A stretch of DNA of 64,000 nt from Monomorium pharaonis (lineage: Eukaryota; Arthropoda; Insecta; Hymenoptera; Formicidae), in assembly GCF_013373865.1 (NCBI RefSeq), contig NC_050472.1, forward strand, positions 20,706,636 to 20,770,635. Reading direction: 5' to 3'. A program made the translations under genes and the position numbers. Position 1 is the first letter of the stretch; the number at the start of each line of letters is the position of its first letter. Below the pieces are notes generated by a model, which ran no database searches, was not told the DNA's origin, and worked only from the letters and a program-made list of their open reading frames with translations. Below, in pieces: positions 1 through 12,070 of the stretch.

Positions 1-178
1 CGCCGAAATACGCCTTCTTCATTCCCGAGAATAGAGCGAAGAAAACCGCAGGACAACGGAACGCCGCAGTACTTTTCCATTTCTGGACGTTTTTCCGTTC
101 GCCGGCCCGTCGAAAAAAGCCAAAGAGAAGGATGCCTGGCGCCGGGACGCCGGCGACGACGAGTCTCGACCCAGATAT

Positions 179-210
<32 letters not shown>

Positions 211-2118
211 TGCCGTCGTCGTCGCCGTCGTCCACGAGGGTGGAAAGACGACGTCGTCTCCTCCGCGGCTCCCGCTTTCTTTTCTTATTTTTCTCTTTTG
301 CTCTCCCATCGCGAACGAATCCTCCCTCCAGCACAACCCGGTTGAGGTAGGTTTTTCCATCCTTCCTATCTAGCGTCGCCCTACGAGCGTCGGTTTCGCG
401 CACACATTGAACGGCGCTTCTGTCCGGCGCGCGCGACGTCTACACTGGAAACGATCCCCGTAAGGATCCCCGCGCGACCCTCGTGACAAACGAGTACGCT
501 TATCTTATGAGTCACTCGTGAATCGCTCTTATTTTTAAGTTAACACGAACAAAAAGCGATACGGGAACAATCGAGAATTTGATTCGTTGTGGATGTCCAC
601 ATATTCTCGTACATTAATTTTTGTTATAACCTCGACCTGCAATTACCGTCCTGTCTTTTGCTTCGAACTTAGAAAGACATCTCTTGGTCATTTCACTTAT
701 TGTTTTAATGTTTTTTATTAAAATACTTAATCTGTATAACAATCTTTATCCAATAGATAATTTTTTACGTTAAATTTAACGTAATACTGATCGCTGTAAG
801 CTCCATAATTTAGAATAAAAATCATCCCCCTAATCAGAATTTACTTAAAGTTGATAAAGTTAAATATTTTTCAAAAAAATGTGCTCCTAATTTTTCATAA
901 TGTATCTAGAAATTTTCTGACAATTAACTCGTACGTCGAAACAATGCGTTGGCCATTATGTTATGAACGTTGCTTTAAGACGGCACATTATTTGCACGCA
1001 CCGCATCATTACTGCTGGTGTAAGCTGCACACGCATAAAATAATAAATTAAGTCGACTGATATGATCAGGGAGTAGCGCGATTGGTCGCTGCTGCCGGGA
1101 CCCTCCTTTATTTTTTTTTATCGCACCACAGAAATCTCCGTAGTGCCGGCCATAAGGGCTTCTACGGTACGGCCATTTTGAATTATTAATATCTATACAT
1201 CGTATTATAAATAGAAGTCAAGTTGGCGGCCAGGTACGATATCATTCAAAGAATAATCTCATCTGTTTTCCTAATTAATGTATTAATCTTAAAACATTTC
1301 AAATTGATCACACATTTGATACAATATTATGTGCCTCATAGTTGCAATCTTATAATCAAATTTCAATAACGTGACAATTATTAACGATATAATTGCCTTT
1401 GATATTCAAAACAATGCCTGATATTATATTACGAGATTGTAAGAAATTAAAAAAAGTTGCTCAATTAAAACCAACCGTGCGAGAGCAAAAAATCATTTAT
1501 GCAACGAAAGCAATATTATGTAATAAGTAAAATTGAAAAATCCGTTCAAAGATTGAACGCTCGCAATTGGTTTTGAGTAAACGCTCAACGGAGTGTTGCC
1601 ATTAACTCAATTTTATGATTATAAATGTTCTTTTTATATCAACGTCTAAGAATTCTCAATTCGAAAGAATTTAAATCGGATCAAGCGGAGGAGAAGAGCA
1701 TTCAATGACAGATCGACAAAGTTTCTCGCTGTAATTTTGACGTAACATACACCTAACGTAAAATGCGCGCTGGCATGCGAAAAAAATCGCGAAGCGCTAT
1801 ATCGACATCCGAGAATTATAAGCCGATATAAGCCGAGACAGAGAGGTTGATCCCCGAGATTTGGACGCTGAGACGGGATCCTGAGTAAACATCGACGATC
1901 GGGATGCGTATCAGTTTATGTGGGCTAAATTGTTTAAGGGTCGGTGTGTCCTTAAGCTAAGGCAAAAGGTTGTCTGGGGCGGCGTCTAGCCGTGTCTATC
2001 GATTATCCCCCGTCCTTGTCTGTCCCCTCCGATATCTTACCGTCCCTCTTCCATCGCCCCACCTTGTCAACCGACTATAGCTATACATTTCCATCCTTTT
2101 TCCTCTGCTTTTTCCAAC

Positions 2119-2121
<3 letters not shown>
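1..2121. other. Non-coding: GC-rich start, then AT-rich
   Basis: CpG-rich to about 480, then AT-rich with no recognisable gene. A weak inverted pair around AAAACCAA (about 1466) and TTGGTTTT (about 1568) lies here. Open frames are short and match nothing I know. Confidence 0.5.
181..233. repeat. (CGT)n microsatellite
   Basis: About ten uninterrupted CGT units, then imperfect GTCGTCGCC units. The open frames across it, giving Ser or Thr runs, are by-products of the repeat. Confidence 0.9.
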
Positions 2122-2158
<37 letters not shown>

Positions 2159-2180
2159 CTCGCTCGCTCGCTCTCGCTCT
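2122..2180. repeat. (TC)n then (GCTC)n microsatellite
   Basis: About 31 bases of pure TC, then GCTCGCTCGCTCGCTCTCGC. A compound simple repeat. Confidence 0.9.
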
Positions 2181-4016
2181 GTCTATTCCTTTCTTTCTCT
2201 TTCTCACTCTTTCTTTCTGGTTTCCCTACTCCGTCGCGTCGCCACCACGTCCTCCACGGTGCTCCTGACCTGTCGCAAACCACCTACGCGTTTACGCACG
2301 GCACTTGGACCCTTCTTATGACGACGACACACTCGATCTCAGCTGTAAAGGGTGACCTCAAATCGTCAACGTTTAATGTTAATTCTGTAATTGTGGCTAA
2401 CCAATCTTTTATCAATAAGATACGAGCTAACGATGTAATTGCACGATATATTGTTAAATAGATGTCATTCGAGTTATTATTTCTTTATATACTTCAGGAT
2501 AAAAAGAAGATATTAAAATTTATAAGAGAGAGAACAATTCATCGATTAGTTTTAAAAAGATATAGAACAGCTTTCCTTTTTTTTTAATTTACAAAACTCT
2601 TGTTTCAAAGTAATTTATAATAATCTTCAGCAATAATATAAAAGTATTTGATATATATTGCGAAATATACACATTTCAAAAGTTAAAAACATTATATAAT
2701 CTGAGAATATTGACAGATTGTCAATATAGAGAATATTGATGAGACTGTCATCCCGCTGGCCACGCCACATATCACCATCTCAATAAATAAGGCTACATTT
2801 CGATTCGCATACTGATGTCGGAGAGTTGTCAAGTCTCAGAAAGTTGTCAGTCTGCGATTGTAAAATCGCGATTGAGGATATGTTCGATTCCACGCTTATG
2901 CAAGAAAAAAAGGTTATACAGAAAAGTTATAACTAGAGTTAAAATATACCATAGCACGTAACAAAATACATCACGCATCCAGCTGTTGGTGCATCTTGAA
3001 ACGGTTAGAGCAACGCTTCGCTGCTGACTACTTGGGATTTTATTCATCGCATAATGCGTCACGAGTCGTTTGCAATGTATCGCAAAAGGCATCGTGAAAC
3101 GCAAAACGCAACGTAAGAATGAGATGGCACGCGGGACATAAAGCAGGGCATATTTCATGTGTCGCTATGTAAGAAGGTACAAAGGAGTAGCGAATCTTTT
3201 TAACGAAACTTGAGGCATGATTGAAAATCGCGAAAGTTGTGAAAGCATGCCGCGATATTTTTTCTTCCTCCGCGTTTTTATTGTCGCATTGTCTGTCGCG
3301 TTATTTTAATCACGTCCTCGCGACGGCAATGGATATGACGCACGTTCAATGAGGGAAGAAGAGAATAACTTAAAAAAAAAAAAAACTTTCATCATTGTAA
3401 CTGCAACTGTGTGTAATCTCGAAGCTCCGCTACACGCAATTACCAATATATTCAAGATTTATTTAAAAAATTGAATAAATTTACACAAAATCGCACAAGA
3501 TATTGAATAAAATGTTAAAATTCTTCCCTACCCTCCCAGAAAAATTCTATCAAGATATTGCCATCTGAATTAAATTGTCGAAGTGAAACGATCGATAACG
3601 TAGATATCTCAAACTATTATTCGAACTGTCCGGTCAGAAATTAATTGGATCTTCCAAGTAGATCTATTACCGTATTATGTCGCGCGTGTAAAACTTGTAT
3701 TTGAGTACAAAATCGCGTGACTAAAAACAGAAACGGGAGAGATCGTCACCTGTAATAATTCTTAGGGGGCAAACGTACTATGCGTATTAGGGATGTATTA
3801 GCGGACGTACCAAGTGACGATTGGCGATACACGCGCGCGCGTGTGTGTGACGGACAGGTCGTGACCTAGGCCGTCTTGAAGGGCAGACATTTTTTAATCG
3901 ATAACCAGCCCCTCCCCCCTCCTCCCCTTTCCCCCGTGACGACCGACACCCCCGAAGGTAGCAGAGGGTGATGAGGTCGCTGACTAAAGGGAAGGCCGAA
4001 GGGGGTGAAGAGAAAG

Positions 4017-4050
<34 letters not shown>

Positions 4051-5640
4051 CCGCGACGGTCGTGGAGGCGTACTGACGCGCTGTACTTCGGTGCTCTCAC
4101 ACCACCAGCCTAAATAAAGGCCCATCCCTTAAAGCGGATCGGCTGGAAAACATTGGTTAAAGGGGATGGAGCGCCGAAAGTGGCCTCCTCCTTCGGCCTG
4201 GGGTTGAACGGGTGAGATTGGCAAAATACGCCGGTCGCACCTATTAGTCACGATAATGGGGCGCTGTTAATAATAGCGTCGAGACGGAGAAAGTTCTTCG
4301 GCGATGCGGAGACACAGTTTCAGCCGGGGGTTAAACACGGCGAAATCGCGAGAACGCGCAAGTAGGTTGCATCAAGTATTCAGTACACGATTAATCTTTC
4401 GTGAATTGAAGTGAAAATAAGAATTTCTGTACGTAATATACTTGTTTACATGTAAGAAACATTCAGAAATTAAATATCAATGCATATACAATACATTTAA
4501 TTTACGTACAATAAATATCGCAGTTCTTCTCTATTACTTTATTAGTTTTAAATAAATTTAAATTAAAACAATTAAAACTTTATGACTAGCTGAACCCATT
4601 GGTAATTTAAAAACATTTCGCGATGCCTTTAATATTTCACGCTAAGCTTTCGAACGTTTGAATACGCGTTCCCATTCGATACTCGAAACACCTCGAGACT
4701 TTTGAGAAACCATCGGCATTGATTCTCGCCGCATAATCTCGCCCTTCGACACGCCTCGAGTTTCGTTCAGTTGCGTCGGACTGCGTAATAACAAAATGAA
4801 AGAAAAAAAGGAACAAAAAAAGCAATAAAGGAACGAGAACTCGGGACGAAACGGCAAAATATTGTTTTTCCATTCTTCTCGCGGGCGACGATGGCGAGAC
4901 GAGGTGCAAGCAGTGTTTTCAGAAAAAATACACCACCCTTCGGCGGCCACCCCCGCTCGCGGCATGTCGATCTGTATTTTTTCCACCCCTGTCCTCCTCC
5001 TCCTCTTCCTCTTCCTCCTGCCGTGTCGTTATATCTTGCTCCCTATGGCAAACGCAGGGCTTGCAAATTTCGAAATGAAAACATCAGCCGAAAGTAAAAC
5101 CAAACTTGTTTTGCGCCTTTTTGCAGTGGCAAAACAAGGCAGGTGTAAAACTACAATAAAAACTCTAGTGCGGGGATGGAAAATAACGTTTCATCAATCA
5201 CATCGCTATTTCTCTGTTTGTTATATTGCATTCTGAAAATTTATCACGGAATCTGCACCGAAGTCAATGCTGATCGTTTGTGTTAAAAAAATTTTTCAAT
5301 TTTTTAAATTAAAACATTTTCAATCCATTGTACGCCGTTCAATCTATTAAAACCAAATGTACCATTCCTATCGTTACTACTAATGAAGTATATTATATAT
5401 TATGCATACTTTTTCAAAGGCATCAAAATATGATTAAATTTCCCATAAATACACTTCGTAGAGAGAAGTTTAATAATAAACTTTCCTCCATGTGAAAAAT
5501 TCTGATCACTTTACACGAAACAATTTGCAAATAATTCTTGCAAAGCGTACAAGCCAAGGTTTTAATCGATAACTTCTCTCTGCGGCATTCGCCTCTTTGT
5601 TATGTCAAACTAGGAGCGAGGGACGTTTACGAGAGAATAG
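2181..5640. other. Non-coding, mixed composition
   Basis: AT-rich stretches surround a GC-rich patch at 3780-4380. No splice-flanked exon or RNA gene recognised. Confidence 0.5.
4021..4050. repeat. (GA)n microsatellite
   Basis: GA units in a G-rich purine stretch that begins near 3970. Confidence 0.9.
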
Positions 5641-8003
5641 TCGGTAAATTTCGCGAATGAATTTTAATGCGTTATCGTTTTTTTTTTTTTCAGGTTACAG
5701 TCTTTCAGACGAGCGACAAGTGCGTTTTAAGAAAAGAGCGAACCGAGACACCGCGTCGATTAACGACTTCCACCGTTTCTGGCGACGCTGCGTTGCGTCA
5801 CGACATTGTCGATTTACGACCGCGATACTAATTGCGTCCCCGTTAGCAATTAATACCCCCTTAATGATTCGACGAACCGTGAGAGGAGCGAGCGAGCGAA
5901 CGCTGGGCGCGACACGTGTGCACGGCGACGTGTTCACCTGCGGTGGCTTTATTTCACACGATCGGACCGGGGGGGGGGGGAGGGGGGATAATTCCCGAAA
6001 CTTCGCCGAGAGAAGAGCGAATCATCCCGCGCGCGCCGCTCGCGTGTTGCTCGCGAGAGGAGGCCAATTGGCAGCCGCTGGATCGAAGCCGCTTGAAAAG
6101 CCGCGCCGCCGCCGCCGCCGCTAATTACGATGGAACGGCGGGGGGAGCGTCAACGTCTCGTTAGCGCAGATTTTGTTAATAGCGGCGTGCACGGAGCGCG
6201 CGAGGTTCACCTGTTGCGTAAACATGATGGTAACACTAGGTGTCCGGGAATTCTAAACGAGTAACCTCAGGGGCGTCCGATAAAAAGCGTCACCGAACGC
6301 GCATCTCACCCTTCCCTCCCCCCCCCACTCTCCCCACCCTCCCTTCAATCAACGGACAAGCAGGTGGTGAATCGACCGACGACTGTTTGCCTTCGTGACA
6401 AACTGTATTGTGACTGACGTGAGACGGAAAGGGGAGGGGAGGGGGTAGTATTTTGTAGAGCCTGCGTGTCGCGTCTTAGCGCTGCGTATGAATTTTGGCA
6501 AAATGATCAATATCGCGGCACGCCGGGCCGAATCGGGCTTGCAATTCGCGAGGCACTCGCCGTATTAATCCCGACAACGCGAACGGCTGTTTTGGAGGAC
6601 GCGGCGGCATCGCGTTTAAAATACGATCATATATCACACCTGGATATTATTTTTATTTTCGGACGGAAAAAAAATTATCTCTGTCATCCTTTGCAACCTG
6701 TTGCAGCGCAAACGCTACAAGGGGGAAAACAAGCGTTCGGATTGTCAAATAAAAGTAATTGAGAGAGTGCGTCCAAACGGTTCGCGGATCGCGCAGCCAG
6801 TCGTTGTTTTTCTGATGGATAAAAAAAAGAGGAGGGAAAAACGAGGGAGAGAGAGAGAGAGAGAGAATATTAAACGGTTACCTGTTGCGATCTGTTGACC
6901 GTAAGAGCGAGCGATCGGGTTTTAATCATGAAAAAAGTAAACAAATGCTTTTTTTTACGTTACATTACAATCGCGAGCAACCGATCGCAGAACGCCCGGA
7001 GCGACAAAATTGAGATTTTCTCAGAGGAATCGCGCTGCGAAGTCGTTCCGGCAGAGTCCGCGATTACTTCGTTCTGAAATTTCTTAATTTCTTTCCTCGG
7101 CATTCCAAAAATTTACAAAATCTCCCCTCCCCCATCTGCTTTTCGGCATAGGTTAATATATGATAAAAACTCCATAGAACATCAAGTAGAGAAAATTGAT
7201 GAGGCTCCGAATTAATCATACGCTCTGGTTACTAATATTAAAAGACTTATAAAAAGCATCAGAAGCCGAGATCGATTCGGCTTCTGAAAAACATGATAAC
7301 GTCACGGGATTGAACGTTCGCACGTTTCTCGATCTAACCGCCACGGCAGGGTTGACGGAAAAATTCACTGCGTGCGCGTCGAGAGGCTCGCGCAAGATTT
7401 CGGCAAACCCTCTCACTAGTAAAACAGGTTTCTCCCGCTTTCGACCGCGCGCCGCTCTCCATGATAATCGAGCGCCCTAACCGACGCGGTAACGCGCCAT
7501 TCCCTCGGATGGTTCGGGCGAGTTCGGGGGCGCGCACCCCTCCGCGTTAGGGGTTGGTAATTCCAGGCCGGGTAATTCCCAGGACCTCCCGAAGTTCCCT
7601 GTTTTATCCACCGCGGATAAGGGTTGGTTGACCGCCCAAAATCACGGGGGTAAATTGGAACCTTCCGCATCGCGCGGCGGTAAAATTCGCTCCAAGGATC
7701 GACACCGAAAGAAGGACATCGTGCAACATAATATTCTCCGATTGCTGCACCGATAATCACTTTCATGTGATTATATGATATAATAAACTTTCGTTTTCTA
7801 ATTGTATTATTGTAACAATGATGTCGTCAATTTAAAAAACGGTAATGCGCTTTATTCTTCAATGTATATACGCAGAAATACATTTTTTTTTATTTTTTGT
7901 AGCAGCATGCATTTGTACATAATTATATTATTACTCTGTGCGAATAAAATTTCTCACGTCTAATGTAAATTTTAAGATATTATTGCCATCCTTTGAAAAG
8001 ATT
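5641..8003. other. Non-coding, CpG-rich patches
   Basis: CpG-rich at about 5760-6640 and 7280-7740, with a 12-base G-run at 5969-5980 and a C-rich tract at 6309-6343. Overlapping open frames in several phases, none recognisable. Confidence 0.5.
6847..6866. repeat. (GA)n microsatellite
   Basis: Ten GA units inside a longer purine tract. Confidence 0.85.
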
Positions 8004-8148
8004 TAGGGTTGGTTGTTCCAACTTCTTGGTAAATTTACCTATCAGGTAAATATATGTTTGTCTTTATTTATCTAAGAAAACAAATGAAGATAGACACATG
8101 CTTACCTGGTAGATAAGTTTACCAAGAAATTGGAACAACCGACCCTGA
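8004..8148. mobile_element. Short hairpin element (about 145 bp)
   Basis: Two 52-base arms (8006-8057 and 8094-8145) are inverted copies around a 36-base loop. Each begins GGGT-GGTTGTTCCAA and contains TTCTTGGTAAA. By eye 44 of 52 positions agree, and all eight differences are transitions. No coding capacity. A MITE-like element is the likeliest reading; target duplication is not clear. Confidence 0.75.
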
Positions 8149-9890
8149 GTAAATTAACAAAATGATTATATTTCATAAATAGCAATATTAAATTTTTTTA
8201 ATTATTTCCACATTAGTATATTACATTATTCACATGGTTGTTGAGCTGAATGTTAATTATGATATTAATTAACCAACGAAATCATTGTAATAAACCAAGC
8301 TATATCTTTTTTTAATTCTTATATTTATGCAACAGCTTTTTTTTTAGAGTTTTTCGTAGAACGATACTAGTTATATTCTAAAAGAATATTTCTTATTTGA
8401 AGCACAGACATAAAAGGTGAAGGCGAACGCAATAATATTTTACAAGCAGTAATTTAAATAACGTTAAATATTTATAATGCTGCAATGTGTCAATAAATAT
8501 TAATTAATTTACATCATATTTGTATTATATTATGTCGCATTGAAACAGTTCTTAATATCTTAATATTTTAATTAAGAAAACTAACTGAGATCATAATAAT
8601 CGTTACAAAATTAATCACCTCCCTTTCATGAAAAGTTTATCTTCATGATGGTATGCTAAAATTTCAGGATGCATAAAGTCATATAAAATTTAATTAGCGT
8701 TCAACGTAAAAAGACTGTGCTTATTAGAGCGGTCAATTTTTTCACATAAGCGCATACCGAGCGAAAAATCGGCAAAGCCTAAAACGTCTCCAAACAACAA
8801 TATCATGCCAGAAAGTTCGATCGCCGATATTATATAAATTTAAAAAGAATCAAAAAGAGGAATGTGGGATGTTTAGTATGCCGACATTCTTTTTGCAGTT
8901 CTTTATAGCGGCATATCTCCTGAATTGCAAAGCATTTTGTATAATAAAACGATTACGACATTATATTTGAAGAAAATGTTCTGAAAGTAGACTGCTCGGT
9001 AATCAAAACTAATTCGTAAAATTCATAATATTTATCCTTGAAATTTAAGTAGTTGTACATATGCGGTTTTTTTTTCTTCAAAAAACCATATAAATTCTTA
9101 ATTTATAAGCGGTATTTAATATTAAATCTTACTTTTTCCTGCAATAATATTAAACGGCGAAAGATTGTAACATAAAACTGCATTAATTTCTACTGATAGA
9201 CTAAAGTTTGCAAACGGTGTTAAATAAAACTTCAATTATTATTTACTGCAAAAGGCGTTTGCATCAGATAATTTTATTGAATGCAACTAAAAGCTGCGTT
9301 ACTTAATTATTATTTCGCAATCATACCGAATCATACAGAAAGTCACGTATGCTTTAATTGCTATTTGTAAGAAATATGCACAATTAACTGTTGTTTTTAC
9401 GCGGTAAAGATCTGAGTTGCAAAAATATAGAAAAGAAAAGATAGTAAAAAAATTTCTTAATAAAACATCGTGTTGCGCCTGTCATGATTAGAGCAGTGTG
9501 CATAGTTACATACAAATCAAATTAACATCTAAGCGAAGAGAAATTATCATCATGTATATACCTCGCATCATAACACCGCACTTTTTTCGTGAGAACTCGC
9601 CACGCTCCATAATCAAGAGACCCAATGAAAAATAATTATAAATAATGAGAAAAACGCGAAGACTTAGCCCGAAGAAACTGCAATTGTGCGCTTGCAGTCG
9701 TGTCGATAGTTACTTGACCCAATAATTATCACTTTGTAAGAAAAAAAAAAAACAAAAACATGTAAAAATATGTCAAGATTAAAGATATAAACGTTGACAG
9801 TTATTTATCTTTTCATTCTTTATGCGTGAGAGATGGCTGTGTGAAAAAACGTCACAAAAAGTGATAATCGAGAATTGAAAAAAATTTCCG
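8149..9890. other. Non-coding, AT-rich
   Basis: No open frame of note and no repeat that I could pair with another part of the window. Confidence 0.5.
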
Positions 9891-10460
9891 CACAAAAAGA
9901 ATAATTTCGCTAAAGTATCTGAAGATTTAACTGGATACAGACGTAAAAATAATGTTTATTAGACTCTCATATATCTCAATAATTATGTAGGATGCTCATA
10001 CTGATAGCTAAAATGTCAAAATTTTGCGATATTGTTTATCAAAATTCTTTTAATCGCCCAACAAAATTGTTTTTATCCGTACACCCAGACAAAAAATAAT
10101 TACACTTATCATAATATCACTATAATTTATAGTCATTTTTCGACCCAATCATATTTTTACAGTTATTCAATAATATAAATTATAGTTTGTTTAAACTGTA
10201 TTAAAGTTCTCATAATAATAATATTGATCTATGCAACTTAATTGTGACGTGGTTGCCACATAAAAAAATGGAGATTTCAATACAAGTTGTATCATAAAAC
10301 AATCATCATAAACATTTACTATAAGCATATAATTAGTATAGTAATAATTACTGGAAAAATAATGATCCTGACTATAATTATTTTACTATGTAACTCTAGT
10401 TACAAATACAACATATTTCTCTATCAGTGAATCTAACTAAATTTTTCTGCTACTAATTAG
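9891..10460. mobile_element. Inverted-repeat element, family 3, interrupted by a family 1 MITE
   Basis: The left arm runs from CACAAAAAGAATAATTTCGC through AAGTATCTGAAG and GGATACAGACGTAAAAATAA. The right arm (CAACAAAATTGTTTTTATCC) is cut at the TA at 10080-10081 and appears to resume after 10435 as ACTAAATTTTTCTGCTACT. The interior shares AGGATGCT...GCTAAAATGTC with the 37 kb member read on the other strand. More decayed than the 37 kb member; outer borders are approximate. Confidence 0.5.
10080..10435 (+). mobile_element. TA-flanked MITE, family 1, copy A (nested)
   Basis: About 355 bp, one of five related copies. It shares the internal blocks TTATAGTCATTTT, TATAGTTTGTTTAAACT and GATCTATGCAACTTA with the 60.7 kb copy in the same orientation; the others are reversed. 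The left end is TACACCCAGACAAAAAATAA; the right end (reversed) reads near CACTGATAGAGAAATATG. The ends are short, imperfect inverted repeats. No coding capacity. It has inserted into an older inverted-repeat element at 9891-10460, whose sequence resumes at about 10436. Confidence 0.75.
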
Positions 10461-10530
10461 CATCATAATAAAAACGATTTTGTTGAAGTATTAAAAAATT
10501 TAGATACAGATCTGAAAATAATATTGATGG
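10461..10530 (+). repeat. Partial arm of a family 3 element
   Basis: A single arm, AAAACGATTTTGTTGAAGTA followed by AAAAAATTTAGATACAGATC and TGAAAATAAT, matching the arms at 37 and 39 kb. No matching inverted arm is evident to the right. It may be a truncated copy, or part of the adjoining 9.9-10.46 kb element rearranged. Confidence 0.5.
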
Positions 10531-11741
10531 GCCGTCAAAATAATTTACGCGCGTTTACAGGTAAAAATAGCTTGCGCGAGATTAAATCGCACACCCAATC
10601 GAGCTTACACTCATAAGAAATTTCGGCCTATGCGCGATTTCAGTATGTGCACGCGTCTTTAAGTCGCGCCGGCTTCCGGCTTCCGGAAGAGAGTGTTCTC
10701 CATTCGCTTCTCTCCCCCTCTTCCCCGCTGCCTCACCCTCGTTTCTATCCAAGAGTCTTCCCGGATGGAGACGCGCTCGCTGTCTCCCGGAGCACGCGGT
10801 GGGAGATTTAGGGGAGAATCGTACGATTAATGGCATCCCCCGCGGCATAAACGACTGTGGCGCGGCCTTTCCCGCTAAATTCAGAATCGAAGATCGAACG
10901 GCTGATAGGATCTCCCGTGTCGTTGCCACTTGGACCCTCCTGAGGGAGGATTTGCCGACTTCTTTTCTTTTTTCTTTTTTTCTTTTTTTTTTTTTACAAA
11001 CGCGACTTAAGACCAACGATAGCTTCATCGGTCGACAGTGTCGTGTACGTAATGTAAACGCCGTGGGACTTTTTTCTCCGCGAAGATCAGGCAAAAAATG
11101 TACGATAAAAAATATCCAGTGTAAAGCTCTCAACCCTTCAAAGTGCCACGTTGATTCGAAAAAAGTGCATCGAGGTAACACAAGATTTAAATAACAGACG
11201 TCGCACGTATATGCAAAATTGAGGTGACATTATAGCTACGTCGCACCGCGTATCCCATTCGATAATTCGTTTCAGGTTGCACGTGCCGTGCGTTACAAGT
11301 TACAAGAAGAGTCGGCGCGCCCTCGCGATATCCCGCAGCTCGCGCGAGACTGAAGACTTGCAACGAGCTTTCGCGTTAACGTGACAGACCCCACGGTCGC
11401 ATAGACCTCCATAGAAGAGCAAAAATATTTTCGGTTTTTGCACGAGAGATCGTCGGACTCTCCGCCGACCGGGCGTAGTCTTAGACCCCCCCACCGTCCC
11501 CGCGCGAATCCCCGTTAAAAGGAGGCCGAACGAGCCGACGAGGGCTCAAAATTCCGCGGCGGTGCCTTTTGTCCCCGCGATGTGTGCTTCACCTTCTCTC
11601 TTTTTGCCAGCGGTAGTCCTTTCTTCTTCGTCCTTCCTCCTCTCCTTTTCTCCATTCCTTCATCTCCTCTCACTACCAGAATTGTCGACGAGAGGACGGA
11701 AGAAAACGCATAATTCCGATTCTCCTCTCCCTCCCCCCCCC

Positions 11742-11762
11742 CTCTCTCTCTCTCTCTCTCTC
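11742..11762. repeat. (CT)n microsatellite
   Basis: CT run directly after a C-run (11732-11741), in a pyrimidine-rich stretch from 11590. Confidence 0.85.
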
Positions 11763-12026
11763 GTTATGTCTCTCCCACTTCGTCCTTCACGCTCATCTCG
11801 ATCTACGTTGGAGCCAGCGATCCGGAGACTGGCCTCTCTCGTCTTCTCTCGCGAGATAACGGATCGTTGTTCTTCGTCGGTAGCGCGCGCTGATTCGTCT
11901 CACAGAGCGAGCCGCTGCGAGCATCAATCTCTCGTCAAAGCTCGGCTGCTAGTCGTAGAAATACCAATGCGAGAAGGAGGAAGGAGCCCACAATGCGCCC
12001 GCTCGTCCAACCGCGACGAGAAATCT

Positions 12027-12070
12027 CCTTCCGTCGCGTCGCGTCGCGTCGCGTCGCGTCATGGTCGCGT
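12027..12070. repeat. (CGTCG)n short tandem repeat
   Basis: Five-base units CGTCG repeated about six times, interrupted once by ATGGT. Not the insect telomere unit TTAGG. Confidence 0.8.

Noticed and set aside
10582..11181. 199-codon minus-strand open frame
   Set aside because: Begins at GTG, not ATG. Composition shifts along its length with a Lys/Arg run from a poly-pyrimidine tract, and I see no domain or splice context.
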